A stretch of 64,000 bases of DNA from Actinostola sp. cb2023 (Eukaryota > Cnidaria > Anthozoa > Actiniaria > Actinostolidae), in assembly GCA_033675265.1 (NCBI GenBank), contig JAUJYZ010001328.1:124001-188000 (forward strand). The letters run 5' to 3'. The notes under the pieces were generated by a model. It saw only the letters and a list, made by a program, of their open reading frames with translations. It did no database searches and had not been told where the DNA came from. The translations under genes were made by a program, and so were the position numbers. The first letter of the stretch is position 1, and the number at the start of each line of letters is the position of its first letter. Shown here piece after piece: positions 12,849-23,860 of this stretch.

Positions 12849-13228
12849 ATGTATTTTCAATAGGTAAATTAGCTTGTATAACATACATGTGGTGTACTTG
12901 TTCCTTTTGGAGGATTTTAACATCGATACGACCGGTATTTGAGGTATTTTTATAATTTTTTGATCCTTGAACTACGAACAAACGTCAAAATCGGCGCCGG
13001 CTCAAAAAGTCTCTCAAATAAAACCCAAAATATCAAGAAAACCACTCAAAAAGCTTCAAAAACTATCAATCTTTTATTTTCGAATACTTTTTTAGAATTT
13101 TACACATGAAAAGATCTCAAACGGAATGGATATTTGAACTCGATGAAACTTGCTTTCTTCATCCGTCATTTTGTTTCGGTTTCTTCGACATTGAAGTCGA
13201 CGTAGAAAATTTATCGAAGGGTTATAAA

Positions 13229-13415
13229 ATAAATAAACCCCTTTCTTGCTTACAGGTATATCGGCTGATAATGTCCTTGGCTCAGTTAGAGATGGTCCTC
13301 AAAATATCACAGTTGCCCTCGAAGCTTCGCTTCTCGGCCAACTGTTCATTTTTCGGACCATCTCTCAGCCGCGGACATTATCAGCCGATATACCAGTCGC
13401 CAGAAGGGGTTTATT
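13229..13415. mobile_element. Foldback element in left intron 1
   Basis: Arms AAATAAACCCCTTTCT and TATATCGGCTGATAATGTCC pair with their complements at 13370-13415, and GAGATGGTCC is also inverted. The interior is short. No coding content. Confidence 0.75.
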
Positions 13416-13529
13416 TACTAAATATATTGGCGATATTAAAAGGCTTATATTTTTATTGTATATAATTGGAGATGGGGGTGGGCTACCACAGGCAGCCCAA
13501 GTTTGAGCTGTAAGGTACATGTCATGGCG

Positions 13530-13965
13530 ACCATATCATAGGCAGCCCAACCATTCCTTTTGAGGCTACTAAATAATGAAATAAAATGATATGTGCGTCT
13601 TTTTTGATGGGTTTCCTGTGGTAGAGCGCGCGCGCAATACGTATTATGTTGGGATCCCTGTGCATAGTAATGTATGATGTTGGGATCCCTGTGCATAGAA
13701 ATGTATGATGTTGGGATCCCTGTGCGCATCCCGCGCGTCCCGCAGCATATGTATATACACATGTACTGCGGGACGCGCGGGATGCGCACAGGGAGCCCAA
13801 TATTATACGGTACTCAACACAGGGAACCCAACATATCTACGCATTATATATATTGCGCGCGTGCGCTCTACCACAGGAAACCCGTCAAAAAAAGACGCAA
13901 ATATTATTTTATTGAATTAGTTAGTAGCCTCAAAAGGAATGGTTGGGCTGCCTGTGCTATGTGCA
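13530..13965. mobile_element. Nested foldback with GGCAGCCCAA ends
   Basis: Outer ends ATAGGCAGCCCAACCATTCC and complement at 13935-13965. Moving inward, arms with TAGAGCGCGCG, repeated TTGGGATCCCTGTG units (three in a row on the left), and a core hairpin CGCATCCCGCGCGTCCCGCA pair in turn. The layered symmetry suggests successive insertions or internal amplification of related ends. Confidence 0.75.
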
Positions 13966-14039
13966 CTATAACCATGCAAGTATTACTCATTAAATTATGT
14001 TATAATATTCATTAATAATTCATTAAGGAATCATTTAAG

Positions 14040-14156
14040 TATGATACAGAATAGTAATAAAGCTTATACAGAATACTAATAGACGGCTTATTAGTATTCT
14101 GTATCAGATACAGAATACTAATAAGCTCTATAGGTATTCTGTATCGATCAATGCAT
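14040..14156. repeat. Multiple inverted copies of GATACAGAATA
   Basis: Four or five alternating-orientation copies of ATACAGAATACTAATA within about 115 bases of left intron 1. Compatible with the remnant of a small foldback. Confidence 0.6.
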
Positions 14157-15009
14157 TATATGAGAGGAACAATACATTATCCTAAAAGCTAATTAAGAAA
14201 AATACTGGTTAGATTTTGTTCCGCAGTTTCTTTAATGTAACTCGTTTCCTCTATTGGAGCAGTTACACCTTCACAGTTTTAACTTACTTACTACTGAATG
14301 ATACAATCATTGGATTTCTAGCTTTGTGCGGCAATACTTTCACAATCTCAACAAAATTATAACACTGAACTTTGAAAGACACGAGATTACTTCAAATTAA
14401 GGACTTAGCACAGTTCTGGCTATAAATTGCGTTACTTGCTACATTATTATTTTCAAGAACTTCGAATTAGAAGATGGTAAAGTAATGTTAGTCGAACTAG
14501 AACTTCATACGGAATTTATGTGTGAAAAGACAAGTCAATAGACTCTTTCCTTGCTACCTTGTTTTTACAAGACATCTGCCAGTCTTCAAAAATTCTTACT
14601 CCACTTTGTGCTAGTTTGGGCACAGTCCCTCAACAACTGACTCTCTTGTGATGCACTTTTGGCAGTTTACGAAAATTGTCAGCCATCGTCTCAAATGCCC
14701 GTCTTAGCTCTATGACCTTCCTGTGAGAACTGTTCTTGATTTGATTGAAAAGAATCAAAACTCCGTTCGAATTTCATTCAAATTAAAGCCCCCTTTGAAA
14801 ACCAAACAAAAGTGTAAATGTATTCTAAATGAAAAAGCATTCATATTACATATTTGCTGTATTTGTTCTTTGCAGTATAACTCAATGAGCAATCAACTCT
14901 ATTAAAAAACTACCAAGTATGAAAAGGAATAAAACATTTATTAAACAATCGATATCTTAACTAAGCTTAACTAAGCTATAATACGAAACTGCTTTCATTG
15001 TTCAGTGCG

Positions 15010-15121
15010 GTCAAGCAATCATGCTCGAGGATCCAGCGGTTTTTGTCCGCGCTCCGAAGTCACCGGCCGAACTTCGGAGCGCGGACAAAAACCGCTGGAT
15101 CCTCGAGCATGTCAAGCAATC
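15010..15121. mobile_element. 90-bp hairpin element with 11-bp target duplication
   Basis: The element at 15021-15110 is two perfect 39-base arms (starting ATGCTCGAGGATCCAGC) around a 12-base loop. It is flanked by identical GTCAAGCAATC at 15010-15020 and 15111-15121. The end sequence matches the foldback at 38326-38535. A 10-11 bp duplication with long inverted repeats suggests the Mutator superfamily. Confidence 0.85.
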
Positions 15122-15241
15122 GGAATGAGAATTGAATGCTAAAAGAACAGTTATTATATTCTTTTCATCTCAATCAGATATTGACTACAATTCTGGTTGA
15201 AACGCCTACCTGGTTCAAACAATGATTAAACAATATCATAA

Positions 15242-15346
15242 GTAATTTACAATATTCGTGACAATGTTGTATCTTATTTACAATCTCTCGCCTTCGGCTC
15301 GAGATTGTAAATAAGATACAACATTGCCACTCATATTGTAAATCAG
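15242..15346. repeat. Hairpin, 45-bp arms
   Basis: CAATGTTGTATCTTATTTAC pairs with its complement around the tip CTCGCCTTCGGCTCGAG. Outer flanks AATTTACAATATTCG are also inverted. Confidence 0.75.
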
Positions 15347-15528
15347 TACTACTTAGAATGACCATTCACCATTCTCCTATCGCCTTTCTCTCTGACAACC
15401 TTTTTCGAAACAGGTGTATCTATTGGTAAGTTGAAATGGCCTTAAAATTGTTCTACGTTTTTCTAATTGTGTAGATCAAGCATTCCGAATAACCGGTAAA
15501 ATCAGACTTAGCTTAAAACTTTTTAAAC

Positions 15529-16171
15529 TTAAGGTGATTCCCTTGAAAAAGAAGCAAATCCTAGAATTTTCTATAACTTGGCATGGTGATACATTACGGT
15601 ATGTAGTTTCAAAAAATGCAATAAAAAGAGGGGGTCACCGTGCTCATTTTTGCGCTACACTGCTTTGAAATTGTGGTATTTTAGGTCTTTCAGTCGAGTC
15701 TCGCGTGACATCGGGATCGGGTAAATAATTTTCCACAACTTAAAAGACAAACTATTAATAATGAACTAATGTGTTTGCTATAGCTTTTGTATCTCTAGCC
15801 TACCGTCTGATAGTAAGCAAATGCTCGAATTTTGCATAGTTGTCGAAAAATAGAACAAAAAACACAGATGTTTGAAGCACCGAGAGGGTCTAAAAATCGA
15901 TCCGTATGCTTTCATTCAATTTTTTTAATGTTTGAAATCCTAACTTTTTTTAATACTTTGCTATATACTAGAGAACTATAGTGTGATGGAAGTTATTGAA
16001 TAAAAAATGGGGATCACCGTGCTCGTTTTCGATTTATTTTGAGAAAACTTCAGTTACACTTGAAATATTGAACAACGATTTCCAATGGTCTCCAATGTGC
16101 GCGAGCTTGCGCGAGCTGCAGAATCGTGCGTAGTAGAGCGTGCGCAATGCAAAACAAGGGAATTACCTTAA
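15529..16171. mobile_element. TTAA-flanked MITE (GGTGATTCCC ends)
   Basis: TTAA at 15529-15532 and 16168-16171 flank ends GGTGATTCCCTTG and CAAGGGAATTACC. The related but longer element at 61079-61926 has GGTAATTCC ends and also TTAA flanks. piggyBac-type target. No transposase visible. Confidence 0.8.
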
Positions 16172-16798
16172 AGGAGAACTCCACTATTTTACGATCTTTT
16201 TATATATGATAGGTATTATGACACTTAACTTGTTTGCAAAGTTTCATTGTCCTACCTTGCAATAAAGTCGAGAAATAATTCTTGGAAGTAACGATAAATC
16301 GCTGACATGGAGGTCGCCATCTTGAACACTCTTCTGAATCTGCAAGCAGTCAGCGGTTATCTATCGTGACGTCACTGCGCGCTCGGTGCCTGGGGCATTA
16401 GCGCGAAATACGAAAAAAATAGCTGTAGCCGCTTTCTTATCGTACTTCTTTGGTTTATAAATCCAGGGACCATGCAATGCGGCATCTTGCTTTTAAATCT
16501 CGATTTATAAACCAAAGAAGTACGATAAGAAAGCGACTACAGCTATTTTTTTCGTATTTCGCGCTAAATGCCCCAGGCACCGAGCGCGCAGTGACGTCAC
16601 GATAGATAACCGCTGACTGCTTGCAGATTCAGAAGAATGTTCAAGATGGCGGCCTCCATGTCAGCGATTTATCGTTACTTCCAAGAATTATTTCTCGACT
16701 TTATTGCAAGGTAGGACAATGAAACTTTGCAAACAAGTTAAGTGTCATAATACCTATCATATATAAAAAGATCGTAAAATAGTGGAGTTCTCCTTTAA
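16168..16798. mobile_element. 631-bp near-perfect palindromic TTAA element
   Basis: Starts TTAAAGGAGAACTCCAC and ends with the complement plus TTAA at 16795-16798. Arms of roughly 300 bases are almost identical along their whole length, around a short centre near 16480. It abuts the previous element, and both use the single TTAA at 16168-16171. Confidence 0.85.
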
Positions 16799-17670
16799 AT
16801 TAAACACGAAGTTCCGGTATAAAAGGAAGTTCCGGTACCCGATAAAAGGACGCTGCCCAGGGGACATCCCAACATCTGAGACACTTACTCTACAAATCTG
16901 TTCTTTTGATTGTTTTTAATATCCCATATTTCCCATCGTGCAAATGTTCATGTAAACTACTTTGTTTTGATAGATTTTTAAAAGATTAATTAGCAACGAT
17001 TAGCTTTCGGGGCTTTTACGGGCCCCAGGGGGCAATGCTACTTTTATACATTGGAACATATTTGTGCATGTTGATACAAAGAATAAAGTGCCAAAACGTT
17101 GTTCAAGCTACTTTTGAAGAACTTGTAACAAAAAAACAAAAATGTTCAAGTTCTGAAGAAATGTAAAAACAAATGGGACTGACTTGTTTATCAGAAATAC
17201 TTTTGATAATTAAAGAGCAACAAACCTAGTTTAAATGTACTATTAACTGACTCCATCCATGCAAAACTTTTCATTTGACTTTGTTTCTTAACTTTTGTTT
17301 AATATCTTTGCTATGTATTGTTTTAGAATTATTTAATTGTTCGTATTCCAATATATAGTTTGTAAATATCTTTCATTTTTGACTTGATAATGACCTCTTT
17401 GTATTCGTAAAATGAAAGTAAAGAAAGCTTTAAACGTAAAAAACGATATTTTGCCTCCGTCTTTTCCTTTCGGATCCGCACGTATACGATTCACGACGGA
17501 AAACTCGTGTTCAAAATGATTGGTTTTCGTGTTGTAGGTACAAGGTGTCTTATTATCAGTTCATACAATTATTCCAAATATGCTGTTGTTTTTCTGAATA
17601 GCAGAAAATCTTGACGATGTAACCCATCAGATACACACCAGAAGAGGAAACAAAAAAATGCCACGCAACA

Positions 17671-18723
17671 TACAGTATGTTGTTCTAATTGTGAACAGTT
17701 CTAATTGTGAACACTTTTCAGTAAAAGTGCCGTTTTTATACCGTAAAGTTAAGATCGACAAAAAATATTTTACCCGATCAAATATTGATTTATTTTCAAT
17801 CATTCAATGCTATTTTGAGCTTCCTGACATTTATTCCGCGCAAAATTTCAACTTTGACGGCAAGGTAAGCAGACGACTGTTGTCTACAAATTCGAATTTT
17901 AAGCGCGCCTTTAGATTCTCAGTGGCAAAGTTCGCATATTTTCTTTCTAAAAACGCAGAGTTTTGAGCTTGTTTTTATATGAGCTAAAAGGTAAATAATA
18001 ACACTTTTCATTACAAAACAATATTTAGAAAAGTGTTGAAAATGAACGAGCAGCATCGGAATGAAAAATTGTGCGTGTTTTTGCGATGTGCATCTAATTG
18101 TAAACACGCATATGCTCACGCATAACTTGGCACTTCATAACATATGTAGTTCTTGAGATATAGAGTAAAATTGCCGCTAATGTACCTGCAGTGGTACAAT
18201 AGCAAATATTGAGAAGGAAATATGTATAAGAAGTCCGCGTTTGTGATACAAATTTGCGCCATTGCGTTGTTAGCAATTACACGAACGTGATGAACGGCAT
18301 GCATCAATGAACATGCGAACACGTCAGCAATTTAGCGTTGCCGTCTGACTTCACTTCGTTTTAACATTTTTCTAGCATTCGTATCGAAATAACACGAACA
18401 TTAATATTGTTTTAAGACAACTTGGAACTTGTACATCGAATTGCAAGGCTAGAAATCGAGAATAATACACAGTATTAAGCCATTAAAAAGCAAGCCAAAA
18501 GTGTTCACAATTATAAACACCTGTTCACCATTAGAACCACCAACAGACATGATATAATAAAATATATTTAGAAAAGTTCAATAATAAATACAACGAAACT
18601 TAATCACATGTTAGCTGAAGTGTAGAGCTAATTTATAGGAAAGGTTCAGGATAATCGTACCATATGTTGACGAGAAATATCATCAAGTGCAAAAAGTGTT
18701 CACAATTAGAACCACATACTGTA
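17671..18723. mobile_element. 1.05-kb TA-flanked element with GTTCTAATTGTGAACA repeats
   Basis: Ends TACAGTATGTTGTTCTAATT and, at 18700-18723, the complement bounded by TA. Further copies of CTAATTGTGAACAC occur subterminally in both orientations. TA at each edge suggests a Tc1/mariner-type non-autonomous element. Short internal open frames match nothing I recognise. Confidence 0.75.
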
Positions 18724-19659
18724 CAGCTTACAGAAGCAAACAAAGTGAAATGTTCCAATTTCTTCCTCATGCAGTGATCGGTTGCCCCCCCCCAAAATAA
18801 ACAGGGAAAATAAGCTATAAGTGAAATGTTGAAATATAATTTGATTAAGCCTGATGTGGCCGTTACAGAGTATTACAAATACCTTTAAATACAAGTTTAA
18901 AAAATGACAATCGTACCCAAACATGAAACTCGATCATGAACCAATGGCACTACTAAAACTTTAATAAAGTTTATTATTATTAAAACTGTTCAAACGGTTC
19001 CTACCTGTACTGAAAGCAAGCCATATCTCTTCCACTGAAGCATCAAAGCTGGGCGAAAATCCCTGCAGAACTCTGTCTTGAGAAGTGACGGGATAGATCT
19101 CTAATTCTCCTTCAATGAAGTTCAGGACAGTTCTGTGCTCGATTTCCACTCCTTTGGGATTGCCAGTCGATCCCGATGTGTAGATAATGTAGCACAAGTT
19201 AGACGACGGGACGTGGCGATTCAGTAAGGGGGCAGTACTGTAAGACTTAAGCTCCTGTTGAACAGTTGCGCACTTTATATCCAATATAGGAGTATCTTCA
19301 GGTACAACGTGGAGATCATGTTGGATACACCGAGTAGTGATGAGTGCAATAGCCTTGGTGTCCTTGAGGATGAATTCCAGTCTGCTTCGTTGGTGTTGTG
19401 GGTCGATACAGACATACACGCCTCCTGCTTTTAGAACTGCAAGCATCGTGATGTATAACTCTGGTGAACGGGGCAATAAGATGGCAACGACGTCTTCATT
19501 TTGGAGAGCAAATTTTTCTATCAGAAACTTTGCAAAACGGTTACTTTTGCGGTCGACAGTTTCGTACGTCAACTTGATACTTTCAGATTCAATGGCGATG
19601 TTGCCACAAAAAGATTTTGCTTGTCGTGAAAAAAGACGGTGTAAATTAGAATCGGACAT

Positions 19660-19785
19660 TTCGGTGGCTCCTTCGGCCTCATTCACTGTGGAGGCGTTTA
19701 GGTAAGAATAGAGTGATATAATACTTTTGGGACCAAACCATTTTATATTCTCGTCATTCATATAAGTGCGTGGATATTTAAACAC
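19660..19785 (-). promoter_or_regulatory. 5' region of left NRPS-like exon 1, start uncertain
   Basis: The frame stays open upstream of the chosen Met to 19785, but homology with the right copy ends after the residues NEAEG (about 19680). A possible 3' splice site, CCTCCACAG, sits exactly at that break. The upstream part of the frame runs into the TTAA element at 19778. Either this is the true 5' end or an upstream non-coding exon exists. Confidence 0.4.
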
Positions 19786-20175
19786 GAAACCGCGCTATAA
19801 AAGGGCCTGTGCCAGGCAGCTAACACCTTCAGTTGTCAGTCATCCATCGTACTGTCAAGAGCTCTGGATCGTAACAATGGGCGCGAAATTTAAAGTCAAA
19901 ATTTGAATTTCAAATTTTTGACTTTCTTCGTTCTTTTAATAACATCAAGAACTCATTTTCAAAATCTTGTTATTAGTTTTGAATGATCAGTTTTGAAAAT
20001 ATTGATATCTAGCTCAGTTTTATCGAAGTCCAGTTGAATAATAATTATGAACTTTGAGTCGTTCAATACGACATGAATACGAAGATGTTCCACCATTTCA
20101 AATTGATTCAACTGAGCTGGAAAGGTGTGAAATGAAGACGGTCCAGTCCCTTTTATAGCGCGGTTTCGTGTTTAA
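19778..20175. mobile_element. 398-bp TTAA-flanked element upstream of the left copy
   Basis: TTAA, then ACACGAAACCGCGCTATAAA, with the exact complement and TTAA at the other end. The inverted end contains a TATAAAA box in both orientations. It is placed just before the left NRPS-like exon 1, where it could alter or supply promoter sequence (inference). Confidence 0.75.
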
Positions 20176-20225
20176 ATAAAACAATAGATATACAATTAAT
20201 TGATGTTTTATAGCTTTTTACTAAC

Positions 20226-20608
20226 TACTTAATAACCTCGCCTATGGCTCGATCAGTACAGGAAAATATCAGACCGAGGTCTTGACAGTACAGACCGAGC
20301 CATAGGCGAGCTTTGTACAAAAAACACCGAGGTCTGCGATTTTCCTGTACTGATTGAGCAAGCGAGGTTATTAAGTTGTTTATTATATGGCATGTTTAAT
20401 CGAGGAGAGGCTATTTTTGTCGTGACAAATAAATCCGTAATCGTTCACGGGCATTACCGAAGAATCTTGCCCGCTAAACTACCAATCAGATCGCGCGATT
20501 TTACCGGAAGTAAAAATTTATTGATTCATTGCTTGGCTTCAATCAGCTGTTAAAAGTCGTGGTTTTACTGGACCCATGAAATAATTATCAAACGTTAGTG
20601 TTTTTTTT
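20226..20608 (-). mobile_element. Dispersed repeat, copy B (related to 5058-5510)
   Basis: Reverse-complement relative of 5058-5510, including the hairpin around CGCCTATGGCTCGATCAGTA and the end with GGACCCATGAAATAATTATC followed by a poly-T run. Somewhat shorter than copy A. Confidence 0.75.
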
Positions 20609-20749
20609 TTAACAAATGGACATAAGTTTCTATTAGTTCTGACTAGTAAAAAATCTGAGCGGATTTTCAAGCAATGAGCTACCGTATACTACTGGACTCC
20701 ATCAGTCTCGTTTGCTACGTACACCTAATATTGCCTGATTATTGTTTCC

Positions 20750-21360
20750 TGTATATGGTACCCCGTATGGGGAGGAGTAAATGAAGGGGGCTTATAACCG
20801 GCGGGGCTTATAACCGGGAGGGCCTATGTCTATGTCTACGTCTATGTCTAACCGGGATTCTACGGTATGAGATTTGTGTGACGTCACAACGTCATGGCAA
20901 CCAAATTTTATGCTCTAAACAAACGTCAAATGATCTGTCTCAAATAAATATCATAAGTACTTGAAGAACAAGGTAGAAAAGGGAGGCTTTCTAGAAGCGA
21001 ATCAAACTCATCATATACAATAAAACTCTTGAAAATCGTTCAATACGGTTTAGATCTCAGTTGCCCTCAGTGACTTTGCATTCCTCTGCCTTTTTTGCGT
21101 TTACTTGGAAACCAAAAAATCTGTGGAGCAATTTTAGAATACCCCGTCACTATATCAAGCTTGAGAACGACGAATAATACAATAGATTCTATCAGATTCT
21201 ATTGTTATGCAAATAATGTGACAGGGTATTCTAAAGTCTAGCCAAATCTGTACGTGTACGATTGATAGTTTGATTTGAAAATCGTTCAATAGTTTAGATC
21301 TCAGTTGTTTGGCCTGGGTCTCTTAGCTAATTAGCATAAAATCAGTATTTTTTAGTCGGC
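20750..21360. other. Spacer between the divergent genes, no gene seen
   Basis: Contains a short run of GGGGCTTATAACCGG-like repeats (20790-20830), CTATGTCTA repeats, and segments (GCGTTTACTTGGAAACC, TTTGAAAATCGTTCAATA) that recur in the same orientation near 24510 and 24690. No coding potential seen. Confidence 0.5.
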
Positions 21361-21954
21361 ATTAAAACCCCGCATATAAGAACCTGTATTTTTCAAGTTA
21401 GCCTAAAAAGATTCTTATATAATTTTTTTTTTTTAAACATATTTGACTTAATGTTTGCCCCAGAAGCAACGTAGCTTATCTAGGGGGCTCACATCGATAT
21501 ATTACAAAAAAAAATTAAATTAGCAAGCAGAGAAAAAACAAAAATACAAATTACAAAAAGATTACAGATTAACTTACATGTGTATAATATAGAACGAGTA
21601 CAAAATAGAAAAGGAAGGAAAACATATATAAATATATAAATAGGATAAATTATTACACATTGGATACAGAAAAACGGTCAGTACTTAATATATACTTTTG
21701 TACTTCAAAGAAAAATTTGTGATTTTCTTCCAAGTCCAAGTCATTACAACCAAATCAAATTATTTCAAGTTTTTGTTTTTTTGAAGTACAATTTGTCCAA
21801 ACATTTCCACAAATACGTGCAGCTGAGGTAAGAAGTGAAACACATGTCAAGAAAAAATGCATAACTGATTCATTTTCAAGACCACAATTACATTTTCGAG
21901 AAGGAGAACCGCTGATATAAAACAAATAATCGTTTAGAGCGCAAGCACCAAGCC

Positions 21955-22315
21955 TTAAAGTGCCTATGAAACGAAAAAGCAGACCCCGTTTTTATTTGCT
22001 ACTACGAAAGTTTACTATTTGCTTGTTTACATGGCGTTAATAAAAAGTGAATTGAGCTTCAGGAACATTTTTTATTTCGCGCACGAAGTTGGGCATTTTG
22101 GGTTTCAAAGTGCGACAATTCCCGCTCGGTCAAACTATAGAAATCTTGTCGCACATTTTGGTTGAAAATGATAATTTTCGAACGTTAACCGCGAAAAGAA
22201 AATGTTCGCACGCTCAAAGTCGATGTTTAAATACAGCAAATGTTCAGAGAAAGACCAAACAACAATAATGTACAATAAAACAAGGATCGACATTTTCGTT
22301 TCATAGGCACTTTAA
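21955..22315. mobile_element. TTAA element, AGTGCCTATGAAACG ends (copy 1)
   Basis: TTAA flanks with inverted ends AGTGCCTATGAAACGAAAA. The same element, inverted, occupies 41084-41442 with matching interior (for example AACATTTGCTGTATTTAAAC on the complementary strand). Non-autonomous. Confidence 0.85.
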
Positions 22316-22785
22316 AGTGCCTATCACCCCTGTGAGATCCTGTGAGATTGTTTTAAAAATCTATTCAATATAAGCTGAATAGTTGGTGGGTTCAGTATTT
22401 TTTGAATTGAACCTTGCGTTTATGAGTTATAGAGATTTGAAATCTCAATATGCAAATTTGATGACGTCAACCCAGGAATTTGCCATAACTTATTTAGACT
22501 TTTTCAAGAAGAGCTTATTTTTTGAAATGGGGAAAAAGTTATAACATCATTTATAAAGACTGTGAAAATATTATGTAAGTTTTCAAATGTCAATAATCAG
22601 CACAAGGGCGTTTTTGTATAATAAATGAAGTCTTAGTAGACGTCATCAAATTTGCATATTGAGAATTCAAACCTCTATAACTCATAAACGCAAGTTTCAA
22701 ATCACAAAATACTCAACCCACCAACTATTCAGCTTATATTGAATCGATTTTTAAAACAATCTCACAGGGGTGATAGGCACTTTAA
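22312..22785. mobile_element. TTAA foldback, AGTGCCTATCACCCC ends
   Basis: Shares TTAA at 22312-22315 with the element before it and ends at TTAA 22782-22785. Arms of about 150 bases are closely inverted (GTGAGATTGTTTTAAAAATC and AATATGCAAATTTGATGACG). A diverged one-ended relative starts at 25858. Confidence 0.85.
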
Positions 22786-22992
22786 GCGAGTATGTATTAA
22801 AAATCGAAGCTTTCCTTGAGAGAGAACAATTAAATAATTTAATTGTATTTAGGCAGAACAAACTTAACACGCAGTTTGCCTTTAAAGGTCTGTAACGATG
22901 TTACATTCCTATAGATTCAAGGTCTAACGAATTCCATAATCTTATATAATTGGTGCTTACTGGGATGACTTAGCACTTCTACTAAGATGATT

Positions 22993-23103
22993 TATGCCGT
23001 GTTTACACTTGAGCGTTCTACTAAGGGATACCAAGACCGCTCAACAAACAATAGTTTTCTGATTTGTACCTTGGTAGAGCGCTCAAGTGTAAACACGGCA
23101 TTA
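22993..23103. repeat. TA-flanked hairpin element
   Basis: TATGCCGTGTTTACACTTGA and the complement at 23083-23103 form the arms. The inner part also shows GAGCG/CGCTC and ACCAAG/CTTGGT pairings. Size and ends are typical of a very small MITE. Confidence 0.7.
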
Positions 23104-23629
23104 GCACTTCTACTCGTCGAAGACAATGACTTAGCACTTTTAATTCTACTCTCGACTATGATTTATCTGCCTTCGTAGAGCGAACAATACTTCGGATTAG
23201 TTCGATATACGCTCGGAAACTATTCGACCCGTTTGAGCGAATCATACTTTCGGATTTAGTTCGATAGGCGTTCGGAAACTATTCGACCCGTTTGTGGCCA
23301 ACGAAAAATTAAAATTAAAATTAAAAAAAAGCCCATTTTAAAATTGCGGTAGACTCAGTTGATATACGGTATTATTGTCGTTGAGAGTGAGTTAATTAAT
23401 ATCTCGCTGAAAATTAAGATGGAATTGTGTATACAGTTACTGTTAACGTTAGAGTGTATCTATACATGTGAAATGGCATTGCAAGGGATCTGACTCATTT
23501 TCATTGCCTGGTAGAACTTTTTTAATTTCATCAGATTTGAGTTCCTAAGTAGTAAATTATAAAATAAGAACCTTTTCAATTTTGAGGCTAAAACAGGTTC
23601 TTATGTAAAGGGGGTCTAAATGGGCAATC

Positions 23630-23860
23630 TACCCCGTTCACACCGAGGCTTAAACATGGTTTAAAGTGGTTTAACTAAACAGGTTTAGAAATTATCTACA
23701 AACGCCACGCAACATTTGGCACAAAACTGCTGGTAAACTGTCCTTTGTGTTGCATAGTATAAATACCAGGTAGTTTGATTCTTGTGAAATTAGATGCCCT
23801 CAAATTATAGAAGCGAGAAAAACCTAGTTTAACTAAACAAGGTTTGGTGTGAATGGGGTA
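23630..23860. mobile_element. TA-flanked MITE with CCCCGTTCACACC ends
   Basis: TACCCCGTTCACACC and GGTGTGAATGGGGTA close the element, with subterminal GGTTTAACTAAAC in both orientations. TA at each edge suggests a Tc1/mariner-type target. Confidence 0.75.

Larger units (their letters stand above)
8394..19659 (-). pseudogene. Left copy of Pls-like NRPS, frameshifted
   Basis: Same gene as 25014-37042 on the opposite strand. Coding exons, read from high to low coordinate: 19659-19005, 12496-11026, 10321-8394. The first two are exactly as long as in the right copy (655 and 1471 bases), and by eye the proteins differ at only about ten positions over exon 2. One extra base near 8988-8992, in a membrane segment (GTATTACTTCTT here, GTATTATTCTTC on the right), shifts the frame. 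Translation then stops at 8935 after about 1170 residues, so the third beta-helix domain is lost from the main frame, although it survives in the next frame down to 8394. Adenylation motif A7 reads YRTRDL where the right copy has YRTGDL (residue 379). The C-terminal tail carries nine extra codons. Frame is otherwise kept and splice sites are intact, so it is either a young pseudogene or makes a truncated protein. Confidence 0.85.
5930..19680 (-). repeat. Left arm of a large imperfect inverted duplication
   Basis: Read on the minus strand, this arm matches 24980-38620 read on the plus strand. Exons and intron 2 of the NRPS-like gene are nearly identical. Intron 1 and the 3' flank keep patches of homology broken by unique insertions. 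Outer homology is still clear at 5960-6070 against 38225-38600, for example around ATACCGATGATCTAC. The inner limit coincides with the start of coding exon 1. Insertions found only here include the foldbacks at 6065-8066 and the elements at 15529-16798 and 17671-18723. Confidence 0.85.
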
